Origin: Coturnix japonica
Taxonomy: Eukaryota; Chordata; Aves; Galliformes; Phasianidae
Length of the DNA stretch: 64,000 nt
NCBI RefSeq assembly: GCF_001577835.2
Contig: NC_029518.1
Span: 50,191,640 to 50,255,639, forward strand
Direction: 5' to 3'
Each line of letters starts with the position of its first letter. Positions within the stretch are counted from its first letter, which is position 1. Shown here piece by piece: positions 37,801-49,041 of the stretch. The translations under genes were made by a program, and so were the position numbers. Under the pieces are notes generated by a model. The model did not search any database. It had not been told where the DNA came from and was given only the letters and a program-made list of their open reading frames with translations.

Positions 37801-37930
37801 AATCTTTTCAAGAATAATCCAAACTGGTCTAGTAGTCATTGGTTTGTTGAAAGAACAGATACTTGAATTAAGTGCAAAGTAAAGCACTGCTTATGCCTCC
37901 TGATGACAAATAAAATGAAATATGTTATGC

Positions 37931-37993
37931 AAAAAATAATAAAAAAAAAAATCAATCAAACAAACAAACAAAAAAAACCCCACAAAAACAACA
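37931..37993. repeat. A-rich / (CAAA)n low-complexity sequence
   Basis: Runs of A with AATA and CAAA units and a CCCC interruption. Confidence 0.85.
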
Positions 37994-38171
37994 CCCTACT
38001 GATACATTAGTTTCTCCTGTTATTATATGCAGCACTGAAAATATGAGTCATTTGCAGGCAGAAGAGCAAGGTCACAAAGAGTGGTCTTGGGTAATGTGTA
38101 CTTCTTTTTAGAATATAAAGAAGAAAGCATTCAAAAATACAAAGAGTTGTTCCCAGGGTACTCTCTTGGAA

Positions 38172-38209
38172 AAGAAAAAAATAAAAAAAAAGAGAGAGAG
38201 AGAGAGAGA
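38172..38209. repeat. A-rich run followed by (AG)n
   Basis: An A-rich run leads directly into about nine AG units ending before ACACTG. Confidence 0.9.
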
Positions 38210-38495
38210 CACTGAGATATGGAAAACTGATCTGCCATATTGTCCTTAAACAACTCTACACAATAATCAATTGCAGTGCATTGTTAACCTATGAATCTCT
38301 TTAATCAATGTTCCCAAGAAACACCTTGCTGAAAACTCAGTAGCACAGAGTGACCTTAAAAAAGAGTGCATTAGCTGCTGACCACATTAATTAGTTTGTA
38401 TCTAGCTCAGCACTAGTCAAGGTTTGGGTTTTTTTCTACAATCCACCGGCCACATACATTTTATATTAAACCTCACTTTTCCTGTGAATTTGTAG

Positions 38496-38575
38496 GGGAT
38501 GACATCACACAATATTCAGGACTTTTCATCTCCAGCAGCGAGGGATTTGCTGGTCGATACACTCTGTTACAAAAG
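38496..38575 (+). CDS. Possible internal coding exon or conserved block (80 bp)
   Basis: The block is bounded by an acceptor-like CACTTTTCCTGTGAATTTGTAG ending at 38495 and a donor AAAAG|GTGAC (GT at 38576-38577). Two of the three plus frames are open across all 80 bases. One reads DDITQYSGLFISSSEGF then AGRYTLLQK. The other reads MTSHNIQDFSSPAARD then LLVDTLCYK. The CpGs (GCAGCGAGG, GGTCGATAC) are unusual for this DNA. The donor is weaker than consensus and no family is recognised. It may instead be a conserved non-coding element. Confidence 0.2.
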
Positions 38576-40519
38576 GTGACTTATTGATGCTGCCAGATGA
38601 AATGCTTGGCTGATCTTCAGGATATCTTTCAGACAATATACATTTACTCACCAAAGGTAATATAAATGTTAATACCATAATCTATAGATGTGACAGCCAC
38701 ATGAAATACAAACGAGATCCATCTTTTAAAAAGAAACACTCTGTAGCCTAAAAACTATTGCTCTACTGCAGCAGAAATCAGATTATATAGGCTAAGTAAT
38801 CACTGCTAATTCGTAAAGTTCCTTACAGGAGACTTGGAAGCCTCACTGCATTTCCTTTACTGAAGGAGTGTGCTATCATCCTTTTACCAGAAATCATAGC
38901 CTTACCACTCAGTATTTATATACGACTGGTTGGTGCAAAGAGGCTCTGAACAAAGTCTCAGGCAGCCTGAAGAGAAGTATTTGGAGTAAAGTGGCAAGAT
39001 AGTTAAAGACTGTATGTTACATAAAGTTTTTCAATGATACAGCACTTGCATAAGGGTTAAAACTGCACCTATTCTATGGGGTGGAGCCCTGTCATTGTTG
39101 GCACTAACCTTGCGCAGTTTATCCACACAACAAAATCACACAGAGAATAAGGTGCTAAAACAACCTGATAGTGGTAGGTTGAATTCCAAAAATGATGTAG
39201 TAATCAGAAACACATCTCTGTGCTTTATAGATACTCTCCTAAACCTGACAAGCTCTCACAATTCAGTTCTTATATTCTTAACATTCAATGAGGATGAAAC
39301 ACAGCTGCCCCACAAGTCATCAATGCTCATCTTGAGAAATGCTCATTAGAAGTTTCTGCATCTTGGAATATTTACTAATAAGGTACTAAAGAAAATTAAA
39401 TCAGTATCAATCTGCTTCTCTATGAATGAAAGAATTTCTGAATCCTATGGTACAATCTGAGAAGTTTCACATCTGGTCCTTGAACTGAATAACCCAGAGC
39501 TCTGTTGGAGACACCTGATGATGGTAGTAAGTTACCAATATGAAGGCAATGGATTTAGAAATCTCTTCTGTAAATGAGAGTATGTACATATAAGAACTTC
39601 AGTTATCATAATTACTATATTTTACTATAGGGGAAAGAACGTCTTTGAATTTGATGGAAGCTAAATTATTTTAAATGTGGGGGGCAAAACATTTTAAAAT
39701 ACAAACATACCAGAAATGTTGAAAACTAAAGATAATGGGGGCACAGATATAAAATAATAATTACTTACAGAAAGGAAAATTTTGCCCTCAAAAGTAGAAG
39801 AAAAATTAAGCGAATTTATTCCAAAGTTACATTAATCTATTATTTACTACAGAAGGGATGAAACCCATATTCTATCACTGTATGTAGCTGCTATTGACAA
39901 AACAATTCATGTTTTCTGTACGACTTAGCTAGCCAGCCATCACACTCTACACCAGTACCACTTGTGCTTCATCTTCAGATAAAGCTCAATGTTATCGTAA
40001 TATGGAGGACCACAGAAAGCTGGGAAAAACCCTATGACTAAAGCAATAAGTGCCAACGTTCTACTTATGGATTAAAAAACCAAAACAATACAGCAACTGA
40101 CGAAACAGTAAAAGCTATGAAGTAAATAGGATTAGTAATCGCTACTTCAGATGAGTTACTTGAAAGTGGGAGAAAGTACAAGGTGACCTCTTAATTGCTT
40201 ACAGTGTGATGAGCGTAGATAAAAACATCTGCTACATTCCCAGATAATTTGCACCGCTTGTAAACATCGTTGTTTTTCCCACAGGGAAGAGCTAAAGAGT
40301 AATGTTATTATACATTACAAGTTGCAGAAATATTAGGGGGAAAAAAAAAAAACACAAAAAAATGTAAGAATAATGTTGGTTTACTTGAAAAGGAAACTTA
40401 TTCTGAGGTGGATGTTTATCCTGCAAGTAATATGTGGGGAACATTCGTCAGTGAAGTTGGTACTGGTTTTAAAGCCTTGTTGCTTTCTCAACTCCCCTCT
40501 CACCAACGTGTAAACTCAA

Positions 40520-41010
40520 ATTTATTTTGTTCATTATCAGCAATGACAAATCACTGCTATCAACATTATCTGACTGTAGATTATATTATTATAATGAATG
40601 AACTAAAGATGATTGAAGTACATGCTGATCTGAAACTATTTTGTTTCAATTTGTCTTGTCAAGTGTTGCAAGGGATTGCAAACTGATGGCATTAACCAGT
40701 TTTGTTTTTTATCACTTACTGAAGTTAATTAATTCAGTTCTAAAATGAGCAGCTACCAGATTTAAAACTTTAAAAGGGCCAGAGTTGTCTCTGTTTGCAT
40801 TTAGAATTTATTTGTAAATCTCATTTTCTCTTGGGCTTTGAGACTTCTTTATAGAGAATCACTGCTGATTTTCAGACACATTGAATTCGTTGAAAATTAA
40901 ACAACAATAAAATGGACCATTAGCTGCTGTTACTGCCTGGTGTCAAACCATTCTTACAGACTGACATCTTGTGGAAATGCAGGTGCACTTAGAATAAAAC
41001 ATCATATATG
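40520..41010. promoter_or_regulatory. Candidate conserved non-coding element
   Basis: This complex, repeat-free stretch has homeodomain-type words typical of developmental enhancers: GTAGATTATATTATTATAAT, TTAATTAATTC (40724-40734), TTTGCAT (an octamer half, 40794-40800) and AACAACAATAAAAT (SOX-like, 40901-40914). It is not coding in any frame by appearance. The call rests on composition and motif density only. Cross-species conservation was not tested. Confidence 0.25.
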
Positions 41011-41796
41011 ACCAATCTTGAGATTTATATGCTTGTGACATCAGGCACACACAGAACTCAAAGCCCATAGAGGCTTCCTCCAAAATACGCTGTGCTTGTG
41101 GGACACTGACTTTTGTTACGTTAATAGAAATTGATATAATATAAAGAGTGAGATGGAGCTGCTATAGCTGATATACATGATATCCTCCTTCCATCACCCT
41201 GTTGCAGTGTTAGAACCTGCTCCTATCAATTGCAGCTCATTTAAAGTTATAAATAACAAGGCACTTCCTTTTTTTCCACTCCATTAGTGCAGAGGCTCAT
41301 AGTCTCAACAGTAGAAATACATATCATACGCTTTTTGTTAGCAAGTCTAAAAATGACAAATAGCTGCATAACTAAATCAATGCATGTTAAGATTCTACAC
41401 AGTATTATTTCCTAACAAACAGCTTTCATTACAAAAAGCTGAGATTACTAAATGGAATCAAAATATTTGTTTGTAAAACCATTTAAAGAAAATAACAAAA
41501 ATATAACACCAAAATTATTCACACATTTCCATAGAGACTAGTAATTAAAATGTTGTTTTGGAGTTTATATGTAACACTGATGAGCATTAAGGAAGAACTC
41601 CCACATCAAAAAAAATCCCTGTGCTTGTTAATTCTTTCCACATGCAGGACTATTTTATGTTGTATGAGGGAAGAGATTAAATTCAGCTTAGTTTTACATT
41701 AGCATGGGCATAAACACATGAATAATATGCTTTTCAAGGACAAGTGGAGAATAAATTTTAGGACTTCAGAAACATCTGAAAACAGTTCAAGATCTA

Positions 41797-42160
41797 CCTC
41801 CTATGACAAGAGACTGAGAGAGCCGGGACTGTTCTGTCTGAAGAAGAATAGGCTCAACGGGGATCTTATCAGTGTGTATGAATACCTGAAGGGAAGATGC
41901 AAAAAATACAGAGATAGGCTTTTGTCAGTGATCCCCAGCAGCAGAGTAAGAGGCAATGGGCACAAACCAGCACACAGAAGGCTCCCTCTGAACACCAGGC
42001 TACACTTCTGGCACAGACTGCCCAGAGGCTGTGGAGTCTCCTTGGAGATATCAGAAGCTACCTGGACATGGTGCTGAGAATCCTTACTTGGGCAGGGGTT
42101 GGAGGAGATTAACATGGAGGTTCCTGCAAACCTTAGCCAGCCCAAAATTCTGTGAATCCC
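41797..42160 (+). mobile_element. CR1 LINE fragment with ORF2 tail and 3' end
   Basis: In the plus orientation, CR1 landmarks follow in order: YDKRLREPGLFCLKKNRLNG, DLISVYEYLKGRCKKYRDR, LLSVIPSSRVRGNGHKPAHR and RLPLNT, matching the CR1 ORF2 tail ([41 protein letters not shown]). About 15 codons (the KHFFTVRVTEHW part) are missing before the HRLPR motif, and the frame shifts after it. The 3' region GGGGTTGGAGGAGATTAACA and CCTTAGCCAGCCCAAAATTC, then TGTGAATC, follows. It is inactive and moderately old. The plus frame at 41718-42077 is this remnant plus unrelated upstream codons. Confidence 0.93.
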
Positions 42161-42164
42161 TATC

Positions 42165-43365
42165 AGTTAGGGTATTATGGGGGCAGGGGAGGGAAGGATC
42201 TTGCAGACATTCACTGTCTATTTTCATTGCCTCCTTTCTGTATATACCTTTCAATAAATTCATACTGTTTTCCAGGTACGGTATCATTTAAACTGAGGCA
42301 TACAGGTGCTGATGAAATTTGGACCTGTTTCTCAAAACCAAAAATATTTTGCCAGAATGTAGTTTTTAGCATTGCAGGAAATCTGTAATTGAAAGGTAAA
42401 CAAGCTTAACTTTAATTAAGAGGATCAGAAACGAAAGGCTAAATTGAAAGTAAGAGATTCCGACTTGGAAAATGCAATGTTTAAATTAAATGATCTATTC
42501 CATGAACAAGTAAAAGTACATCCAAAACTACAGCTCTAGGAGTTGATGTCTCCTTTTTCAAAGCAAGTATGTTTTATGCAATGTGAGGCAGAGGTTTCCA
42601 TGTTTATGAATAATTTAGTTTTCTAATTTAGATATCAGTTTATCATTCAGATATTTGGTGTTATAACTGTGCTAGATTTAGCTGTCAATCATTAACAGAA
42701 AGGAAAATTGCTATAGTGCATTCTAACAACTATGTTAGTAGCGTTTAACAAATAGTTTTGCAGATGTTTATGACTCTGGCTACATTGAGAAAGAAAATTA
42801 AAAGTACATTCTACTTTGCACAGTATCCAAGCCTCTTTTTCCACAATCAGTTGTTCATCTTCCAAAGTTGTCTTCCCACTCTCTTCCAGAGATGCTCTTA
42901 TACAAGAGGATATAGAAATATATTTGGGATCTGTACTCACATTCTCCAGTGGACCTAACATCAAATTCTCCACAACAAATAAATTAACCTATTGGAATCA
43001 CTTCTAAAAGGATTTTCAAAAGTTCATTACGCAAGTTGTCATCCATCTCACATTACTATAACCTCATAATGTAAATGCCAGCATGCTGATGAATAGGTCA
43101 TGTTCAATGCTTGCCTTCATCATAGGACTGTGTGGAAAGGGCCTTACACAATCATGTACTGCAAAGGTTTCTGCTACAGCTAAAGCAGCCACAAGACCAA
43201 TTTGTGTACTCTATTTATAGTGTTTCTATTTATGTGTGTTGCAAGCTGATTCCAGTTATCTCAAGGAACTCTGTTTGAAATGCTAACATACCAACCACAC
43301 ATAAGTTCAGGACAGACTTGAAATGGTAATGTCATCCTGTCTGAAGACCAAATTTTAGAAGAAAC
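42165..43365. other. Unique AT-rich DNA, no gene recognised
   Basis: Frames of 63-93 codons on both strands around 42692-43007 overlap one another and lack domains. There is no repeat signature. Confidence 0.5.
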
Positions 43366-43369
43366 ATCC

Positions 43370-43500
43370 ATAAACCAGTTCAGGTAATTCAAGCAACCTA
43401 ATCTAGCAGAAGCTGACCTTGCCCATATTATGGGGGTTAAAACTAGGTCATCTTCACAGGTTTCCCACCAACTCAAACCATTCTGTATTCTATGATTCTA
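43370..43500 (+). mobile_element. CR1 LINE 3'-end fragment
   Basis: AGCAACCTAATCTAGCAGAA, GCTGACCTTGCCCAT, TGGGGGTTAAAACTAGGTCA, then CCAACTCAAACCATTCTGTA and TTCTATGATTCT, is the canonical CR1 3' end in the plus orientation, with the terminal octamer at 43489-43500. Only about 130 bases remain, a strongly 5'-truncated insertion. Confidence 0.93.
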
Positions 43501-45774
43501 GGAAGTTACACAAGCCAAGATCGTATGCAATGTAAGCTCAATGTGATTTTTTTTCCTCCTGTTTTCTCCAATTAACTTCACTGCAGGATGACTGCATTGT
43601 TTTGCTTACCGTAACCTCCACTGCTACCAGTCCTACAGTCTTTCAAACAATGCTTTTAATGCTCATTTCCCATTCTGTTTTGCAAACATCCTTTTCTTAC
43701 AGACTAATGTGAAAGGTTTTTGACATAATAATTACAATCCAGACTGAATTTTAATAAAAGATAAAGAGAACCTGGGAATAAAAACAGTTTCAAATGACGG
43801 TAACAAGAGACCAAAAACAAGTCCTCCTTTTATAGAGTTAATATTCTTAAATTACCTTGTAACTATTATCAGAAATTAAATAAAATAGTAACTGTATGAA
43901 GCGTGCAAAGTTTTATCATGTCACTAAGTATGATACCCATTAATTGAAATGGGAGTGTAGAATCCCACTGTTTGGTACTGAAGGTTTAATTTTCTGCCTT
44001 TGATATGCATTCATACAGGTTTTGAGAAGCCTTCCAGTACAGAGTGATATTGTCATTTTACTACTTCCAGAAAGAAGTAAAATTTTGCTTTGAAAAACTG
44101 GGAATAAAAAGGAAAGAAAGTAGAGAAAATAAGATATTTCATTTCATACTCTGCAACAACAAAAATAATTCAGTTCATGTTTAATTATTAGTAAGTGTAC
44201 TTCAAATCATTACAAACAGCTCGTCTGAACAGAGGATTCCCTTCATAGCAATGGAGTGGAAAAAAGTTTACTTAAGTTTTGTATCTTAATGAAGAATCTC
44301 AGTGTTTCCTTAAGGAAGAACTTTTCGATGGCATAATTTTTCATATTGTTTCATTATTTCAGCTAGACTTACTCTTACTGTACAAAAGACTCATCAGCAT
44401 CTGGTAAAGTTATCTTTCTATTTTTGTGGAAACAGGCCAAGATATGCAATAACAGCTAGTAACTCTGTGGTAATGAAGTAACCATTTCCTGGAAATTTAG
44501 GAGTTGAAAAATATTTTTAAAAAATTATCTAAAAAGCAATACGTCAATGTAGAAACCAGAGTTAATGTCCTTACTCCTTTGCTACTTCTTCATGGTGACC
44601 CCAGCACAAAACTTGATGTAAGAATTGGACATATGTGAACTGTAGATGTGACACTGTAGATAGTTAGGACAAAAATATAAGCAAGAAAATGGGAAAACCT
44701 CTTCTCAGTCAGAGAAAGCTAATGAAAGAGATGAGAACAGAATCCAGGTCTCTGGTATTCCCGACTTCTCCTCCTTCTCCCCCAACTTGTTGTGGTTGGA
44801 TTTGTTGATTTAGAAATCTCCTTAGCAGTATCACAGAACAAGCTGAAGCTAACAAACCCAAAGGATTTTGTTCAGACTCTAATCCTTACTCTGACATGTC
44901 TTCCTTTTATTGTATTACTGTCTAGGAATTTACCAAAAAGAGTATAAAAATGTACACTAACAATTTTAATTGACCTATAGGTCTCATGATTACTTTTTCT
45001 TTTCTGGACAACTGGCATATGTTTGATAACTAGATGGCAGTCATTTATTAATGTTTTGGTCAACATTTCTCCTCATTTCATTCCAGGAAATCCTTCTATT
45101 CAATCACAGTCTCCAGAGATGGATGAGCTGGGTGTGGGTACAGCTTGCTGACATTACCAAAGTTTTGCTTATGCTGCAAACTGATGATCTTTGAGAACAT
45201 TCTCCTAAGAAAACTAAAAATATCACTCATCCTGTGTTTTTAGCTTAAGCAGTGACTTGATGTTTTTCTCTCTCTACGTTGATCTTTTTCACTCCCACTG
45301 TATATACACATAAATGCACAATGAACACTATCCACATTTGGACCATTCCCTCATCAAGTCTTGTCTAACTGTTCTCTTCAATGCATACAAACACTTGTAC
45401 TTTAATCCAAGAACCATATGTGATCTTACTCTTTCTATGCATTCAGATGAGTAACTAAATAGCACTGCCTTCTATATCACGATTCTCTCCCTGGATATCT
45501 ACACCAAGGAAGGGTGAAAGACTGGCAGGACATAAAAACCTGTACACATTGAGGAGGTTTTCAAACTAGGTGATATGGTAATCTTTCTCATCAGTGTCAG
45601 CCTTAAATTCAGATGAAAGAAAACTGATGGATCAGTTCAGTTGTTTCTTCTCATAAAACTCATGGCAATGAACACTAAAAGTGAAGGAATAATTTACCTA
45701 CACATATACCCATTAAACATAAATTTAAAGCCATAATCTCTAGGCTAGAATTCTATCGTCGGAAATCCTTAAGG

Positions 45775-45803
45775 CAAAATAAAAAATAAAAAAAATAAAA
45801 AAT
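45775..45803. repeat. A-rich (AAAAAT)n low-complexity sequence
   Basis: A-runs separated by single T at irregular spacing. Confidence 0.85.
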
Positions 45804-46019
45804 CCAATTTTTTTCCCCCCTTGATTTTAAAAAGAACAGCATTTCATGAGCATCAAGAAAGAAAAAAAAAGTTATATTGTTTTATATTGTTTGCTTTTAT
45901 CTTCATCCATTTGCAATTTCAGTTCTAGCCAGGAGCAGAAAATAATGTGTTAAACAGGACCAGAGAAGAAAAAAATATGAAGTTTTAAATTTCCCACTGC
46001 CTGTGGTTTATTTTTTTTT

Positions 46020-46180
46020 CATTACAGTGGATCCCCATTGCTATCACACCTCAGGAAACCATTGATTTACAATCACAGTGGGACTGATGGGAACATGGCG
46101 CACAGGGAGATGCGATTCCATTTAAAAGCAGACACCTTTTCAGATGTGTTCTGCTGACACAGCAAAACAATAAGCAAACT
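46020..46180. promoter_or_regulatory. Candidate conserved non-coding element
   Basis: This repeat-free sequence of high complexity keeps CpGs (GGCGCACAG, GATGCGATTC) in a CpG-poor region. It also has TTGATTTACAATCAC, ATTTAAAAGCAGAC and AACAATAAGC words. The call is based on appearance only, and no coding frame is supported. Confidence 0.2.
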
Positions 46181-46629
46181 GCCTAACCTTGTACTGTACC
46201 CCACACTGGCTTTCGTCTGATTCCTCAAAGGTGTTCAGAAAACACCAGCATCTTCTTTTAGGTAGTTGACAGTTAAGAAATATTTCGCCAGGATTCACTT
46301 TTTTCATGCAGAGATGTCCTGAGAGGAATTATAAACAATAAGAATGATGCTTATTTGATGGTAAGCATAGATAATCTTCAAAGGTTGATATCTGAAAGTC
46401 TCATTTCCATTGAATTGCTCTGGATAATGTAGTGGAAGAATCTAGCCAAAAGAATCCATGTGTTGCACAGAGATTGGTATGGGCCATTCTTGAAGAAGGC
46501 CTACCTTTTACAACTTCTTTCTGTATCCTGATTAAGGCACTCAACAAAAACAACTTGTGGTAATCAGTATTCGAAGATGGATGATCATTGTATGATCAGC
46601 AATGTATTTACCTGCTTCAGAGTAGCAGG

Positions 46630-46665
46630 ATTCATATCCCCAAACTGATTCATATCCCCAAACTA
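46630..46665 (+). repeat. 18-bp perfect tandem duplication
   Basis: ATTCATATCCCCAAACTG at 46630-46647 is repeated at 46648-46665, differing at most in the last base. This indicates a recent slippage event. Confidence 0.92.
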
Positions 46666-47633
46666 ACAGAAGTATAAGTGTAATTATGTCCTAAAATATT
46701 TAGTTTGATTAGATATCTAGTTATGATTTCATATGGCTCAAATCTGCTCAGAATTCCCTTTCTAAAACCTTCACATTCCTGTATTACTGCAAGAAACAAA
46801 GCCATTGTAAAATCACTAGCAGTGAGAACACTGTTCAGCTGGTGTACCCCTAGCACCTCAGCACAGTTTAACCTACAGGGCATGTATTGTAAGGGATACA
46901 TTTGAAATGATGAAGTAAAATCTACACAATGCTGACACTTAGTTCTGCAGAAATATATGTGTATTTGATTTCAGACAATTACATAAGATGTATGCACAAA
47001 TCTAAGAATTTTCCTTATCCTGCAGTATTCCAACATAAATGAAAAATAACATAAATAGAAATGAACAGGCTCTGAATGAAAGGAAAACAAAAAAGCTGCA
47101 AGTCAAAATGGCTTTGTGAGCCTAAGGTACCCACAAGATTTAGATAGTAATTATGTGCTTAAATCTGAGTCTCAAACCCAGACACACTGTGCTTTTCATG
47201 CTTTGCATTAGAGCCCTCTTTTTTCTTCCAAATATGATGAAAGCAGTCCACATCTAAACATATGGGACAATTTAGTGCTTGGATCAGTTCCAGCATCCAG
47301 AAGACACAGGTATCTGCTAAAACATATGAGAATCAGAAAACACACCTGGAAATTCAGGACCCCTATAAATGCAGTAGCAAAGTGGCTTTCTCTTCAAAGA
47401 GAGGACCTGGAAAGGAGCTACTGCCCATGCTCTATTCATTATATCCTACAAGCCAGAATAATCACAACATCACCTTCTATTCAGAACCACCCTAACCATA
47501 TCCTCAGCTTGTCTTTGTATTTAACTAAATAATTCTTCTCCATGGAACACAAGAATGATGCTCCAAACAGCAATTAAAGACCAGAAGATTTTTCTCTCAG
47601 AAAAAGACAGTAAACAGTAAGACACTCACATAC

Positions 47634-47634
<1 letters not shown>

Positions 47635-47670
<36 letters not shown>
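47635..47670. repeat. (ATC)12 trinucleotide microsatellite
   Basis: Twelve uninterrupted ATC units. A pure array of this length is likely to vary in length between individuals. It is not inside a supported coding frame. Confidence 0.97.
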
Positions 47671-49021
47671 TCGATTCCTCACAGATTTTTTTCCAAAGAT
47701 TCCCAATTCAGTGATTTTTTTCTGCATGCTCTCAGTGAATGCAATGACAAAAATCATTCTCTCTCCTTTAGCATTCTCTAGTCTCTGATCAGGATCACCA
47801 CAGGAGACAAAGTTGTGGATCTAAAAGCCTCTAAGCAGGAAAAGCCATTGACCAAAATCTTGTTTTCCCAGAGCAAGTCCTCAAAGTAGTAATTTACATT
47901 AAATAGATGGGCACCTTCACTCTGGCTATACCTTAAAGTAATGAGCCCTGCTCAGCTTCTTGAGGTTTTTTTAAGAGCTCTGAGTTTCACTCCTCAGCAG
48001 AGTAAATATATATATTATAAAAGCCCTGAGCAGATTATCTCTGGATTCAGGGACTGAAACATTCAAGATGTGCATGTCTGCTCTCAGCTGTTCCCTTTCT
48101 AGTATTTCCACCACAATGTCAGTGTTAGACAGTTGTCTACTGATTTTTGGAAGCCAGTTTCTCAATGTGTTTTATGATTTGAATCTCATTTTGACAGTTC
48201 CTTCTCAGAAATGCTTTATAATTATCCACTATGCTAATTCATTCTTCCAAATTCACCAAGAGAAAAGGGCTTGAAAAAGTACAGGTAACAGATAGAACTG
48301 ACCTATGTTGTCACAGTGTGAAAGAAGCTGCTTAAAACAAGGGTAGAACTACCCAATGATTGTGGCAAATTTCAAAGTCCTCGAGATAGACTAATCATTC
48401 TCCATATCCACACTTCCCTCACTGAATGAGTTTCTTATAGCCAAGCGCCTTTTCACAAACAAGAGTAGTTTTGTTAAGCTGGATAAACTTTTCTTCTGAA
48501 ACCATTGTGATTTGGAGGTATTTGTTTCACCCCAACTTGAAAATCTTCCCAGTACCAATTGTAATGGCACTTTCTTATAAAACCAGTGAAAACCATTAGA
48601 AAATTGAGGACTTATCTGCCTTACTTTGGGGCTGTTTTTCATTTTTAGGAAAAGATCTTGAGTCAAGTCGCTAACATTTCTCGAATTAGCAGCAGCAATA
48701 TCAGTTTGATTCTGCAGCTGATTTAGTCACAGGAAATGGCTTTACAGCACAGCAACACATCACTGATAGGATAATTAGGTACTGTGCCTGGGGCATTCAC
48801 TCTAGGTTTTCCTCTAAAATATCAGAAGAGGAACACTTTAAATAAAACATTTCAGAAGCCATCTACAGGTCTTAACATCCGGAATAGTAAACTGTCTCTC
48901 TACCTGCACGTAATCTGCAACTCCCAAGTGCCTGCAGGAAATCCACAAGAAAAACCTCACTTACGCACATATTCACCACAGCAAAATCATGCGATCAGCA
49001 AAGTGAAGATAGCAGCTGAGG

Positions 49022-49041
49022 CCTGCTGCTGCTGCTGCTGG
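49022..49041. repeat. Short (CTG)n run
   Basis: About six CTG/GCT units within an open plus frame (48784-49089) that shows no other coding evidence. Confidence 0.85.

Larger units (their letters stand above)
34110..41790. other. Unique AT-rich DNA, mostly no gene recognised
   Basis: Contains a triple 14-bp repeat, (AG)n and CAAA-type repeats, a splice-bounded open block (38496-38575) and a candidate conserved block (40520-41010), each listed separately. At 35440-35540 a TTTTATAG, AATAAAGC and GGTAAGT arrangement was noted without a family assignment. No complete gene is seen. Confidence 0.5.

Noticed and set aside
41801-42145. 114-codon minus frame.
   Set aside because: It is the antisense shadow of the plus-strand CR1 ORF2 remnant.
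46650-46901. Minus-strand frame with a TTTGTTTCTTGCAG acceptor-like site in the middle.
   Set aside because: There is no donor after the acceptor before the frame loses support, and the peptide is not recognised.
48391-48666. 91-codon minus frame ending in MEND.
   Set aside because: No ATG at its start, no acceptor site matching the frame and no family recognised.
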